Shown here: piece by piece, positions 43,751-52,601 of the stretch | Layout of the letters: the number at the start of each line of letters is the position of its first letter | Position numbering within the stretch: position 1 is the stretch's first letter | DNA from: M2408 sp046303515 | Lineage (GTDB): Bacteria; Bacteroidota; Bacteroidia; Flavobacteriales_D; Crocinitomicaceae | Reading direction: 5' to 3' | Assembly: GCA_046303515.1 (NCBI GenBank) | Contig: JBKCGI010000115.1 | Span: forward strand, 8,449-72,448 | Length of the DNA: 64,000 nucleotides | Position numbers and translations under genes: made by a program | Notes under the pieces: model-generated | The model's database searches: none | Told to the model about the DNA's origin: nothing | What the model saw: only the letters and a program-made list of their open reading frames with translations

Positions 43751-44050
43751 TTTGTTTACGTTTCCGTTCTAAAGAATTCTTGGTTAACTGACCTAATAGT
43801 TTTAACCATGTAAGACTTTTAGTACCTTTTTAATGTTTTGTAATAATCTGTTTAAAGATTAAATAAGCCATTTTTTTTGTATTCGCGAAGCGAATGAATA
43901 TACTTAAATGATATTATTGCACTTAGTGATGAAATGAGCTTATATGTCTAATATGGTTTCAAAAATTAGCTATTAAATAGTAAACTACATTTTTAAAAAA
44001 AATCCCCAATTGAAAAGTTCAGTCGGGGATCTTAAAATATTGTTAACTAC
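43751..44050. other. Intergenic region with tonB terminator
   Basis: 300-bp gene-free AT-rich stretch. It holds the tonB terminator at 43993-44030; I see no clear TAnnTTTG promoter for the small membrane gene and no other structured element. Confidence 0.6.
43993..44030 (-). terminator. Intrinsic terminator of the exbB-tonB operon
   Basis: On the minus strand ATCCCC and GGGGAT pair, extended by an inner CTGAA/TTCAA pairing, and eight T follow. It lies about 20 bp after the tonB stop, separating tonB from the PstS-like genes. Confidence 0.8.
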
Positions 44051-44911
44051 TTAATGTAAAGTAAAGTTTAATGGTATTTGACACCATACACGAACTGCCT
44101 TACCTCCATTTTTTCCAGGTTTCCAATTTGGCATCGATTTTACTACTCGAATTGCTTCTTTGTCACACTGTGGACAATCTGGAACACCTTTCACAACACT
44201 AACGTTAGAAACTTGTCCATCAACTTCTACAACGAACTTTAAGTAACATCTTCCTTGTAAACCTAAATCGATTGCATCTGGTGGATAAACTAATTTTTTA
44301 ACAATGTATTCATTCATATCACCGTTAAATTTAGCCTCTTCCTCAACGAATGTGAAAACTTCAGCTGGTTTTTCAGGCTCAGGTTCAGTTTTGTCTGGCT
44401 CTGGTTCACCTAAAATTCCATCACCAATTGCATTTGGATCTCCTTTTTGGTCAACAGCACCAGTTTTTTTATCTTCTAACTCATCCTGTAATTTAATTTC
44501 ATCCTCAACTGCATCATTTGTGATTACTGGAGGTAAAAATTTCACGATCTCTTCCATTGGTGGCGTTGGTGGTGGTGGTGGTGGTGGTGGAACATCTTCC
44601 AAAGCTGGAGCTGGTTTAAAATCAACCTGACTCGTGTTTTTCTTGATATCTACTACTTCTTCTGGAATACTTTGGATAAATTTAAAAATTCCAAAAGCAA
44701 TTGCCATTAAAAGAATCAATCCCCCCATGATTAACACCATGTGTTTATCATTGTCTCTACGTATTACATACGCACCATACTCCTTGTTTCGGTTTGCAAA
44801 AACAATATCGTTTCTAACTCCCGACGTCACTTGCTGCCATCTTCTAGCTGTGAAGTAGTCGTAGACCAACACTCCAGCAATTACGAAGACAATACTCAAA
44901 ATCACTCCCAT
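44051..44911 (-). CDS. tonB: Energy transducer TonB
   Basis: 286 aa. Two hydrophobic segments (about residues 2-20 and 58-78) flank the NRNKEYGAYVIRRDNDKH segment common in Bacteroidota TonB. A proline-rich periplasmic spacer follows, including a run of eight Pro near residue 110, and then the C-terminal TonB domain (about 200-286: YIVKKLVYPPDAIDLGLQGRCYLKFVVEVDGQVSNVSV, ending WCQIPLNFTLH). It transmits proton-motive-force energy from ExbBD to outer-membrane receptors such as the one at the window start. It starts 4 bp after the stop of the second exbD. Confidence 0.95.
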   Translation of the reverse strand: MGVILSIVFVIAGVLVYDYFTARRWQQVTSGVRNDIVFANRNKEYGAYVIRRDNDKHMVLIMGGLILLMAIAFGIFKFIQSIPEEVVDIKKNTSQVDFKPAPALEDVPPPPPPPPTPPMEEIVKFLPPVITNDAVEDEIKLQDELEDKKTGAVDQKGDPNAIGDGILGEPEPDKTEPEPEKPAEVFTFVEEEAKFNGDMNEYIVKKLVYPPDAIDLGLQGRCYLKFVVEVDGQVSNVSVVKGVPDCPQCDKEAIRVVKSMPNWKPGKNGGKAVRVWCQIPLNFTLH

Positions 44912-44915
44912 AACA

Positions 44916-45551
44916 CTACAATTTAGATTTTAATAATTCTAGTTCACTCCCCAGCATATCCACTGGTGCAATCACACCAATTTGAGCTATCTTTAATTCA
45001 TCGATTAAATCGATAAAATTCTTGCACGTCGTTTTGTCATCAGTTTTAATAAGCACCTTTAAAGCTTGCTTATTTTTCTTGTATTCTAACACTAATTTAT
45101 CGTAAACAGTGTCAACAATTTGTTTCCTTCTCAACTTAACATCTAGTTCTTCTACGCCTTTGATTACAAAAGCATTTCTGTCAGCTAAAATTTTGCGAAC
45201 ACCTTGTGGTCCAAAATTAGTTTCTATTAATTCTGTTGGTCCATCTGGTCCTGGAGCATTTTTTGGAAAATACTCTCCAGAGTAGTAAAACAATTTATCC
45301 TTAGATAGTAAGAAAGTAATACCATTTTTGATTTTTGGTGGTACAACTTTTGGGTCTGTTTCTTTTACTTTTGCTGGATAAACCAAACTCATTACCTTAG
45401 GTTTACTAAATGTTGATGTTAAGACAAAGAACGTTAATAAAAGGAAAGCTAAATCCACCATTGGTGTCATATCGACACGTGTAGAACTTTTCTTTGCTCG
45501 TTTTTTACCTTTATCGTGGCCACCTCCGCCACTTTCTCCCATGTCTGCCAT
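44916..45551 (-). CDS. exbD: Biopolymer transporter ExbD (second copy)
   Basis: 211 aa. A basic cytoplasmic N-terminus (DKGKKRAKKSSTRVD) leads into the single ExbD helix with its conserved proton-path aspartate in MTPMVDLAFLLLTFFVL. The periplasmic domain is larger than in the enterobacterial protein (which is about 140 aa). It lies 11 bp after the first exbD. Tandem exbD genes are typical of Bacteroidota TonB operons. Confidence 0.93.
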   Translation of the reverse strand: MADMGESGGGGHDKGKKRAKKSSTRVDMTPMVDLAFLLLTFFVLTSTFSKPKVMSLVYPAKVKETDPKVVPPKIKNGITFLLSKDKLFYYSGEYFPKNAPGPDGPTELIETNFGPQGVRKILADRNAFVIKGVEELDVKLRRKQIVDTVYDKLVLEYKKNKQALKVLIKTDDKTTCKNFIDLIDELKIAQIGVIAPVDMLGSELELLKSKL

Positions 45552-45562
45552 GTTCTATTTTT

Positions 45563-46228
45563 TTATTTTGGAGCTTGTTCCAAAGATGTGACAAAATTCA
45601 AATTATTCAATTCCAAGTCTCTAAATACATCAATTACATTTTGCGCTGATGTATAAAGTGCTTTTCCGTCAACTTTCAATACAAACTTAGGTTTGAAGTC
45701 GTTTACATCAGGAGCTTCACCTCTTAATTTAGCATCTTCATATTTTGTTTTACCTGTATTTAAAGCAGCGATATTTCCGTAGTAAATCCAATCTTTCAAT
45801 TGGTTTTGACCAGTTGTATCTGAAGGTATTCCTTTTGTTGGAACAGCCTTACGCTCTTCAGGTGACATATTAATGTATTGTGGTAATTCTTGCATAGTAC
45901 ATCCAAAACTTTCCATGAATCCAAATTTTTCATATTGTTCATCATTGAAGTTAATTTTGTAAGCATTACTCATGTTACGCAACATTTCTTTTCTTGCCTC
46001 TGCATCTTTCAAGTTCAAGAATACTCTTCCTATTGGGTCTATTGTCACCAATAAAACGTTTTCAGGAATTAGTTTATCACTGATACTTGATGGTGTTTCC
46101 ACCTGTACAGGTTCATCAGAACGGAAATTAGCTGCAAGCATAAAGAAGGTCACAAGCAAGAATGCCAAGTCGACCATCGGTGTCATATCGATAGATGGCG
46201 AATGTTTTGGTACTTTTATTTTAGGCAT
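45563..46228 (-). CDS. exbD: Biopolymer transporter ExbD (first copy)
   Basis: 221 aa. The helix with the functional aspartate is DMTPMVDLAFLLVTFFML near residues 14-33, followed by a periplasmic domain with a long insert (about 80-150) before the conserved FKPKFVLKVDGKALYTSAQNVIDVFRDL end. It lies 34 bp after exbB. The two copies share the helix motif but little of their periplasmic parts, so they may form a heterodimer. Confidence 0.93.
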   Translation of the reverse strand: MPKIKVPKHSPSIDMTPMVDLAFLLVTFFMLAANFRSDEPVQVETPSSISDKLIPENVLLVTIDPIGRVFLNLKDAEARKEMLRNMSNAYKINFNDEQYEKFGFMESFGCTMQELPQYINMSPEERKAVPTKGIPSDTTGQNQLKDWIYYGNIAALNTGKTKYEDAKLRGEAPDVNDFKPKFVLKVDGKALYTSAQNVIDVFRDLELNNLNFVTSLEQAPK

Positions 46229-46262
46229 TTCTATGTGTTTTAATTATGTGCTTACCTTCTAA

Positions 46263-47069
46263 TTACTTATTTTTTGCAGTAAAATCTTGTACGATTGAGA
46301 AACTAGCCTCATCCATACTGTAAGTCATACCGTCAATTTTCGTAGAGAAAAAGTTATACAAAATGATTGCCATTGTAGAAGCGAAGATACCGAATGCAGT
46401 ATTAATTAAGGCCTCAGAGATACCTGTTGCTAATGCTGATGTATCTGGAGTACCATGTGACATTGCAGCGAAGGCACGAATCATCCCCAATACTGTTCCG
46501 ATCAAACCGATCAAAGTTGCTACAGAAGCAGAAGTTGACAATACACCTAGGTTTTTAGATAACATTGGTAACTCTAAAGAAGTTGCTTCTTCCAATTCTT
46601 TTTTCAAAGATTCAACTTTTTGTTCTTTGTTCATTTCAGTATCATTAGCGATGTGCTCATATTTTTCTAAACCTGCGCGAACTACATTAGCTAAAGAACC
46701 TTTTTGTCTATTACACTCTGCAATAGCACCATCGATTTCTTTATTATCTAACATGTGACGGATTTTCTCAACAAATTTGTCAACTCCACCTTTTCCTTTT
46801 GCTTTAGATAAAGTAATAAATCTTTCAACTGAAAAGATAATTACGATAATGTTCATCGCAACTAAAACTGGTACGATAATACCTCCCTTGTAGATGATAC
46901 CCATGAAGTTACCTTCTAATGGTTCACCTGTTGGATCATTGTCTACGAAATTCCCTGGATTTCCGAAAACGTACTTATAAACTACAATACCGATTACTAA
47001 GGCGATTACTATAGCAATTGAAGCTACTAATGATGTAAATCCACCTGATGTCTTTTGATTTTTGCTCAT
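46263..47069 (-). CDS. exbB: ExbB/TolQ/MotA proton channel family protein
   Basis: 268 aa from the ATG at 47069. Three hydrophobic regions are visible: about residues 14-36 (VASIAIVIALVIGIVVYKYVF), 62-82 (GGIIVPVLVAMNIIVIIFSV) and the paired channel helices at about 165-190 and 215-240 (TLIGLIGTVLGMIRAFAAMS; LINTAFGIFASTMAIILYNFF). The extra N-terminal helix is common in this phylum. It is the first gene of exbB-exbD-exbD-tonB. The longer ATG at 47108 lies inside the promoter at 47106-47137 and is rejected. Confidence 0.95.
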   Translation of the reverse strand: MSKNQKTSGGFTSLVASIAIVIALVIGIVVYKYVFGNPGNFVDNDPTGEPLEGNFMGIIYKGGIIVPVLVAMNIIVIIFSVERFITLSKAKGKGGVDKFVEKIRHMLDNKEIDGAIAECNRQKGSLANVVRAGLEKYEHIANDTEMNKEQKVESLKKELEEATSLELPMLSKNLGVLSTSASVATLIGLIGTVLGMIRAFAAMSHGTPDTSALATGISEALINTAFGIFASTMAIILYNFFSTKIDGMTYSMDEASFSIVQDFTAKNK

Positions 47070-47105
47070 TACTTTTATTTTTTTATCGTTTAACAATTTT
47101 TTGTA

Positions 47106-47137
47106 CAAACATACATGAAATCTTTTAATTCATCAAA
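47106..47137 (-). promoter_or_regulatory. Promoter of the exbB-exbD-exbD-tonB operon
   Basis: Minus-strand TTTG at 47134-47137, a 20-base spacer and TATGTTTG at 47106-47113 match the Bacteroidota TTTG-N19-TAnnTTTG form closely. It lies 36 bp before the exbB start. Confidence 0.7.
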
Positions 47138-47640
47138 TTTCAATTCTTTTTTTTTGCAAAAATGAGGATGTTTTGTCTAAAATGTAGCCTTTGTTTATTT
47201 TACTGATTCATTAAGCTATTTTAAATCTCCATTTTCTGTTGAATGTTAATACAGCTTTAAATACTAAAGGTTCATTTTGTTTGTTTTTAATACGGAGAAG
47301 TTGATTTAATTAACTGTAAAAGAATCCTTTATTACTAGAATAATGTCAATATAAATGAATTCTAAGTTAAAAATTGAAAAGCTAAAGAATGAAAAATTAA
47401 TATTAAATTAAAAGAAAGCTTAGGGAATTGATTTGATTAAATTGTTTAATCCTAAATCGGTTTTTGGTGTATTAAGTTTATGTTAATAAATTATTAAAAC
47501 TAAATTACCGCAAATTTTTTGTGGGACGATTTTAAGCTTTAATAGAGGTTAAAAAAATAAAACCCAATTAATTTGTTAATTGGGTTTTATTTATAGTATT
47601 AAAAATAGGTTTCCCTAATGCATATTTAGTTGTATTTTTT
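47138..47640. other. Long AT-rich intergenic region
   Basis: About 500 bp without a credible gene. It contains one strong palindromic terminator (47551-47590). The rest is AT-rich with no repeated or structured segment that I can see; any regulator-binding site for the TonB operon (iron or other) is not recognisable to me. Confidence 0.6.
47551..47590. terminator. Terminator after the peroxidase gene (symmetrical)
   Basis: AAAACCCAATTAA-TTTG-TTAATTGGGTTTT is a perfect 13-bp stem with A- and T-runs on both sides, so it can work on both strands. It lies 50 bp after the stop of the glutathione peroxidase gene. Confidence 0.85.
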
Positions 47641-48171
47641 TTAATTTTTTATCCAATCTACTATTTCAGCGTCAAGTGGATTTGTTTTTGGGCTGATGTT
47701 TTTAACCAGTTTGCCGTTTTCGTCAAGTAAATATTTGTGAAAATTCCATTTTACAGCGGAATCTTCTATACCATTTAAATCTTTCTGAGTTAAGAATTTA
47801 TAGATTTCATTGATGTCATCTCCTTTAACTGAGATTTTTGACATCATTAAAAAAGTCACTCCATAGTTTTTCTGGCAAAATGAAGCTATTTCTTTGTTGT
47901 CAGCTGGTTCTTGCTGCATAAAGTTATTCGCTGGAAAACCAATAATCATAAAATTAGAATCCTTGTAAGTTTGATACAATTTTTCCAAATCTTCGTATTG
48001 AGGAGTTAAACCACATTTTGATGCTGTGTTTACGACCAATAACTTTTTACCTTTAAATTTCGCGAAGTTTACCGTGTCACCATTGATGTCCAAAGCTTTG
48101 AATTGATGAATGGATTGAGCGCTTACAAAAACGCTTACTAATAGGGATGCTAAAAGAATTAATTTTTTCAT
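47641..48171 (-). CDS. Secreted glutathione peroxidase-like thiol peroxidase
   Basis: 176 aa. A signal peptide (MKKLILLASLLVSVFVSAQ) directs it to the periplasm. The peroxidatic Cys53 is in NTASKCGLTPQYEDLEKLY, and FPANNFMQQEP and VKWNFHKYLLDENG are the family's Gln/Trp-Asn signatures. The resolving cysteine region is EIASFCQKNYGV, so it probably uses thioredoxin rather than glutathione. It is a single gene between two terminators. Confidence 0.93.
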   Translation of the reverse strand: MKKLILLASLLVSVFVSAQSIHQFKALDINGDTVNFAKFKGKKLLVVNTASKCGLTPQYEDLEKLYQTYKDSNFMIIGFPANNFMQQEPADNKEIASFCQKNYGVTFLMMSKISVKGDDINEIYKFLTQKDLNGIEDSAVKWNFHKYLLDENGKLVKNISPKTNPLDAEIVDWIKN

Positions 48172-48202
48172 ATTGAGTTTAACAAGTGAAATTAATTTAT
48201 GT

Positions 48203-48245
48203 TTAAAAAAAACTGCTTCACAAAGAATTGGAAGCAGTTTTTAGT
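48203..48245 (-). terminator. Putative intrinsic terminator downstream of acyl-CoA dehydrogenase
   Basis: AAAACTGCTTC at 48209-48219 and GAAGCAGTTTT at 48231-48241 form a perfect 11-bp stem, with A- and T-rich flanks on either side. It is 110 bp past the acyl-CoA dehydrogenase stop and just upstream of the peroxidase gene; it probably ends the dehydrogenase transcript. Confidence 0.65.
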
Positions 48246-48259
48246 TTTAGTTTTGTCGA

Positions 48260-48337
48260 CTTCGACTCCGCTCAGTCTTCAAAACGACTCCGCTTAGTCT
48301 ACATAAGTTTGGCACTTTAGGCTGAGCGAAGTCGAAG
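48260..48337. repeat. Interspersed repeat CTTCGACTnCGCTCAG, inverted pair
   Basis: CTTCGACTCCGCTCAG at 48260-48275 and CTGAGCGAAGTCGAAG at 48322-48337 are inverted with one mismatch. A third partial copy (CGACTCCGCTTAG) lies at 48285-48297 in the same direction as the first. This GC-rich word in an AT-rich spacer is a known type of dispersed repeat in Bacteroidota. Confidence 0.65.
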
Positions 48338-48355
48338 CCTACAGTTAGCTAACTA

Positions 48356-49498
48356 TTAATCAGCTAAAATATTTCTAGAAATTACAATTTTTTGAATTTC
48401 AGATGTACCTTCATAAATTTGAGTGATTTTCGCGTCACGCATCAAACGTTCAACGTGGTATTCTTTTACGAATCCGTATCCACCGTGAATCTGAACTGCT
48501 TCAACTGTTGAGTCCATAGCAACTTGAGATGCAAATAATTTTGCCATTGCTCCTGATTGATCATAGTTTCTACCAGCATCTTTGTCTGCAGCTGACCTCC
48601 ATACTAATAATCTTGCAGCATCAATGTTTGTTGCCATATCAGCTAATTTGAAAGCAATTGCTTGGTGTTTTGAAATCTCTTTTCCGAAAGCTTTTCTTTC
48701 TTTTGAATATGCTAAAGCTAATTCTAAAGCTCCAGAAGCAATTCCTAATGCTTGAGAAGCAATACCAATTCTACCTCCAGACAAAGTTTTCATCGCGAAT
48801 TTGAAACCAAATCCATCTTCACCAATTCTATTTTCTTTTGGAACTTTCACATCATTAAATAATAAAGTATGTGTATCACTTCCTCTAATTCCTAATTTAT
48901 CTTCTTTAGCTCCAACGATGAAACCTTCCATTCCTCTTTCGATGATGAAAGCATTGATTCCGCGGTGACCAGCAGCAACATCCGTTTGAGCGATAACCAA
49001 ATAAACTGATGCAGATGAACCGTTTGTAATCCAGTTTTTTGTACCATTTAATAAATAATGGTCACCCATATCAATTGCAGTTGTTCTTTGAGAAGTTGCA
49101 TCAGATCCAGCTTCTGGTTCAGATAAACAAAATGCACCGATTTTTTCACCTGTAGCAAGTGGAGCTAAATACTTTTGTTTTTGCTCTTCGTTTCCGAATT
49201 TCTCCAATCCCCAGCAAACCAAAGAATTGTTAACAGACATACAAACAGAAGTCGAAGCATCAACTTTAGAAATTTCTTCCATTGCTAGTGCATAAGACAA
49301 TGTGTCCATACCGCCACCACCGTATTTTGGGTCTACCATCATTCCCATGAAACCTAATTCACCCAATTGTTTGATTTGTTCTGTAGGAAATTTTTGATCA
49401 CGATCTCTTTCGATAACTCCTGGTTTTAAAACATTTTGAGCAAAGTCTCTTGCAGCGTCTCTTACAGCTAGTTGTTCTTCAGTTAATTCAAAGTTCAT
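48356..49498 (-). CDS. Acyl-CoA dehydrogenase
   Basis: 380 aa from the ATG at 49498 (MNFELTEEQLAVRDAARDFA). The FAD and substrate signatures GAFCLSEPEAGSDA and WITNG are present, and the catalytic Glu is in QIYEGTSEIQK near the end, as in short-chain and medium-chain enzymes. RLMRDAKITQIYEGTSEIQKIVI is the C-terminal signature. It oxidises acyl-CoA to trans-2-enoyl-CoA and passes electrons to ETF. Substrate chain length is not clear. It sits divergently from anmK. Confidence 0.95.
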   Translation of the reverse strand: MNFELTEEQLAVRDAARDFAQNVLKPGVIERDRDQKFPTEQIKQLGELGFMGMMVDPKYGGGGMDTLSYALAMEEISKVDASTSVCMSVNNSLVCWGLEKFGNEEQKQKYLAPLATGEKIGAFCLSEPEAGSDATSQRTTAIDMGDHYLLNGTKNWITNGSSASVYLVIAQTDVAAGHRGINAFIIERGMEGFIVGAKEDKLGIRGSDTHTLLFNDVKVPKENRIGEDGFGFKFAMKTLSGGRIGIASQALGIASGALELALAYSKERKAFGKEISKHQAIAFKLADMATNIDAARLLVWRSAADKDAGRNYDQSGAMAKLFASQVAMDSTVEAVQIHGGYGFVKEYHVERLMRDAKITQIYEGTSEIQKIVISRNILAD

Positions 49499-49533
49499 GT
49501 TTAATTTTTTTAGTTTTCTCAATAATTTAGTTG

Positions 49534-49541
49534 CAAATTTA
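49534..49541 (-). promoter_or_regulatory. Putative -7 promoter element for acyl-CoA dehydrogenase
   Basis: Minus-strand TAAATTTG fits TAnnTTTG, 35 bp before the ATG at 49498, supporting that start over the ATG at 49522. Confidence 0.4.
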
Positions 49542-49583
49542 ATCTTTATATTTTAAATTTCCACTTTATTTCACATTAGTATT

Positions 49584-50657
49584 ATGAAATCTTGTCAACT
49601 TATAGGATTAATGTCTGGGACATCTTTGGATGGTTTAGATGTTGTAAATGTTCATTTTTCAGCTGATCATAAGGGTGAAATTAAATTTGATTTGCTTGGT
49701 TTTCAAACATATAAATTTCCAGAAAAGTTAATTCAAAAAATCAAATCTGCTATGGATTTGAATGGCTTAAAATTTATGTTTTTAGATAATGAGATTGGAG
49801 ATTTTTACGGAGATTGTGTAAATGATTTCATTTTAAAATTTAGATTTGATAAGTCAAAAATTACAGCTATTGCCTCACATGGACAAACGATTTTTCATCA
49901 GCCAGACAAGGGCTTAACTGTTCAGATAGGAAATGGCACAAATTTAGCCGTAAAGACGGGGCTAAAAGTGGTAAATAACTTTAGGACAAAAGACGTAGCT
50001 TTAGGAGGTCAGGGAGCACCTTTAGTGCCTGTGGGAGATTTCGCTTTGTTTCATTCGCAAGCTGAATCTTTTTTAAATATAGGTGGAATTTCAAATATTT
50101 CTTTCCAAAAAAACAATAAAATTAGTGCTTTTGATATTTGTCCTGGGAATTTACCCTTAAATAAACTTGCCAATTCTCGAGGATTAGACTATGATAAAAA
50201 TGGAGATTTAGCGAAAAAAGGGGAATTAAATTTCTTTTTATTGGACTTGTTAAATGAATTGGATTTTTACAAGGAAAAGGCTCCAAAATCTTTGGGGGTG
50301 GAGTGGCTGGAAAATCATTTTTATCCTTTAATTAAATTTGACAAAGACATTGAGAATAATTTGCGAACAGTTTTGGAACACGAAGCCATTCAAATTGCAA
50401 ATGTATTGAATACAAATAATTTGAAATCTGTTTTTATTTCTGGAGGTGGAGCCTTAAATAAATTTTTGGTAGATCGTATTGCCCATTATTTTGAAGGGAA
50501 AGTAATCATTCCACCAAAGGAAATTATTGAATTTAAAGAAGCGATTATTTTTGCTTTTTTAGGCTTTTTATATTTTGAAAATAAGGTAAATAGTTTATGT
50601 TCAGTTACAGGAGCATCGCGGGATTCAGTTGGTGGGGTATTACATTTACCTAATTAG
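49584..50657 (+). CDS. anmK: Anhydro-N-acetylmuramic acid kinase
   Basis: 357 aa. The ATP-binding signature LIGLMSGTSLDGLDVV is at the N-terminus; ASHGQTIFHQPDKGLTVQIGNG and FNIGGISNIS (here LNIGGISNIS) are also characteristic. The enzyme opens and phosphorylates 1,6-anhydro-MurNAc for peptidoglycan recycling. It is divergent from the acyl-CoA dehydrogenase gene. Its last 8 bp overlap the 3' end of the convergent histidine kinase gene. Confidence 0.96.
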   Translation: MKSCQLIGLMSGTSLDGLDVVNVHFSADHKGEIKFDLLGFQTYKFPEKLIQKIKSAMDLNGLKFMFLDNEIGDFYGDCVNDFILKFRFDKSKITAIASHGQTIFHQPDKGLTVQIGNGTNLAVKTGLKVVNNFRTKDVALGGQGAPLVPVGDFALFHSQAESFLNIGGISNISFQKNNKISAFDICPGNLPLNKLANSRGLDYDKNGDLAKKGELNFFLLDLLNELDFYKEKAPKSLGVEWLENHFYPLIKFDKDIENNLRTVLEHEAIQIANVLNTNNLKSVFISGGGALNKFLVDRIAHYFEGKVIIPPKEIIEFKEAIIFAFLGFLYFENKVNSLCSVTGASRDSVGGVLHLPN

Positions 50658-52449
50658 AGGTAAAGCTTAATGCGTAATGAGTACCCTTTTCTTCCGTTTT
50701 AATCATTGTGCCATTCAATTGGTTTGATAGTTCTTTGATTAACATTAAGCCCAAGGTTTCAGGGTTTTCTACTTCATTAAAATTTTCAAATCCCTTCCCG
50801 TTATCTCCGATTTTGAGTTGGTAATTTTTGTAGTTGATTTTAAAAATATTGATGTAAATAAAATCATTACCTTCATTTTTAAGTCCATGTTTTAAAGCAT
50901 TCGATACAATTTCATTTATGAGTAAACCTAAAGGAATGGAAGTGTCAATGTTGAAATTTTCGCGAGTGTTTATGAATAATTTTATTTTATGGTCAATTCC
51001 GTAATAAGAAATCATTAGGTCATCTACCAATTTTTTTAAATATTTATCAAATGGAATTTTAGAAAGTTCCTTTGATTGATATAAAAGTTCATGGACAGAG
51101 GCAATTGATTTAATTCTATTTTGACTTTCCTTATAAAGGGCGTTCATTTCTTTGTCATTGATAAAACCTGCTTGTAGATTCAATAAACTGGAAATAATTT
51201 GCAAATTATTTTTTACGCGATGATGAACTTCTTTTAATAGTACCTCTTTTTCATTTAAGTTTTCTAATAATTTCAGATTTTGATTTTTCGCTTCAGTAAT
51301 GTCTTGTGCAACTCCATAAATCTTAATAATTTCACCTGCTGAATTTAATTTTGCTCGACCAAGACAATAAAGGCTTTTGGTACTCTTTTTATCCAGGTGA
51401 ATTTTGTGTTCAATTTTATAAGGCTTCCCAGTCTCTTGACATTTTTTAAATAGATATGCTATCGCTTTTTGATCATCTTCATTAATTTTAGAAAAATAGG
51501 CCTCATCTAAGTTAGAAACGCTGTTTTTATCTATTTCAAAGATTTCATATAATTCATCAGACCAAGTTAATTTAGAACTCAGAATATCAAATTCCCAACT
51601 GCCCATTTTTGCAATTTTTTGCGCAGTGCTTAGCATTTCTTCATTCTTAAGTAATTGCTCTTCGATATTTTTTCTTTCAAAAAAGAATGGTATATCTATT
51701 TTGGATGTAATTTGATTTGTTTTTTTCTCTAATTCTAAAAAGCGATTAATTTGATCTGGTTGAGCCATAATAAACGTGCAGTGTTCGTCACCTTTGGCTC
51801 TGCAGCTTAATTCAACTGCAGTTAACGGAATACCAAAGCTAGATTCACACCAACCTGAGGAATAGGCTGCATTCATTATGCAAACAGTATTTTCAGCTCT
51901 TTCACCACTTTTTATCCACGAATCTGCTTCAAATGAATAAGGGTGGTGGTATTTTAAAAAGAAATTTTCATCAGGACTTGGATTACTTTCAGGAAGAATA
52001 TCAACTGAAGCCCAACCTGCATATGCAAAATGGATTGGACCTGCCGATAATTTTGAAAGTGGATCATTCAAATTCATTTTAAAATGAAATTTTTTAGCAT
52101 CTTGAATTCCAATTACATGTCCAATATCAAATAAAAAATCTTTGGTTATCGTAAAAATTTCCTCTTTGGATTTATCAGGGAAGTTTTGTTCAAAATTTTT
52201 AAAAAACTCATGTGACAAGGATGATGCTCTAACCAAAATATATCGTTCATCATCAATTTTTATTGAGCCTTCCTCTGGATTGAATTCTAATTTCTTGAAA
52301 TATTCTTCAACGACCATTTGAGCACCGTCAAATATAGGTTTCATTTCATCAGGGACTTTAACTGTTTTACTGATAGGTAATTGCTTCTTTAAAAGTGCAA
52401 GTTCACTTTCGAGCAAGTCAATTTTAGCTAAAATCTCTTCTTTTTTCAA
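50650..52449 (-). CDS. Soluble sensor histidine kinase (V4R-PAS-HisKA_2)
   Basis: 599 aa starting at TTG 52449, since there is no in-frame ATG nearby. A short coiled coil (LAKIDLLESELALLKKQ) leads to a V4R-like ligand domain (about residues 30-245; end signature GIPLTAVELSCRAKGDEHCTF), then a PAS domain (about 270-390, SWEFDILSSKLTWSDELYEIF), a HisKA_2 phosphoacceptor with His near 409 (LKEVHHRVKNNLQIISSLLN) and a HATPase_c domain. No membrane helix is present, so it is probably cytosolic and senses a small molecule. No response regulator is adjacent. Confidence 0.88.
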   Translation of the reverse strand: MKKEEILAKIDLLESELALLKKQLPISKTVKVPDEMKPIFDGAQMVVEEYFKKLEFNPEEGSIKIDDERYILVRASSLSHEFFKNFEQNFPDKSKEEIFTITKDFLFDIGHVIGIQDAKKFHFKMNLNDPLSKLSAGPIHFAYAGWASVDILPESNPSPDENFFLKYHHPYSFEADSWIKSGERAENTVCIMNAAYSSGWCESSFGIPLTAVELSCRAKGDEHCTFIMAQPDQINRFLELEKKTNQITSKIDIPFFFERKNIEEQLLKNEEMLSTAQKIAKMGSWEFDILSSKLTWSDELYEIFEIDKNSVSNLDEAYFSKINEDDQKAIAYLFKKCQETGKPYKIEHKIHLDKKSTKSLYCLGRAKLNSAGEIIKIYGVAQDITEAKNQNLKLLENLNEKEVLLKEVHHRVKNNLQIISSLLNLQAGFINDKEMNALYKESQNRIKSIASVHELLYQSKELSKIPFDKYLKKLVDDLMISYYGIDHKIKLFINTRENFNIDTSIPLGLLINEIVSNALKHGLKNEGNDFIYINIFKINYKNYQLKIGDNGKGFENFNEVENPETLGLMLIKELSNQLNGTMIKTEEKGTHYALSFTSN

Positions 52450-52499
52450 TGAATTTAGATTATGAAGTCTTTCAAAACTAAGTAATTAATTTTAAAATA

Positions 52500-52507
52500 C
52501 AAAATTA
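52500..52507 (-). promoter_or_regulatory. Putative -7 promoter element for the kinase gene
   Basis: Minus-strand TAATTTTG fits TAnnTTTG, 50 bp before the TTG start at 52449. Confidence 0.35.
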
Positions 52508-52601
52508 ACAAGGATTTAAATTAGTAATAAAGTTAAAAAACTCCTAAATTTTATCTTATGAAAGGTAAAAACAATTACATTTACATACCAAAAACCATGT
52601 A

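Noticed and set aside
44304..44630. 108-residue plus-strand open frame rich in Gly and Ser
   Set aside because: It is the antisense image of the proline-rich spacer of tonB.
47138..47550. Structural RNA or small gene in the exbB upstream gap
   Set aside because: AT-rich sequence with no long stem, no tRNA-like cloverleaf and no open frame with protein-like features.
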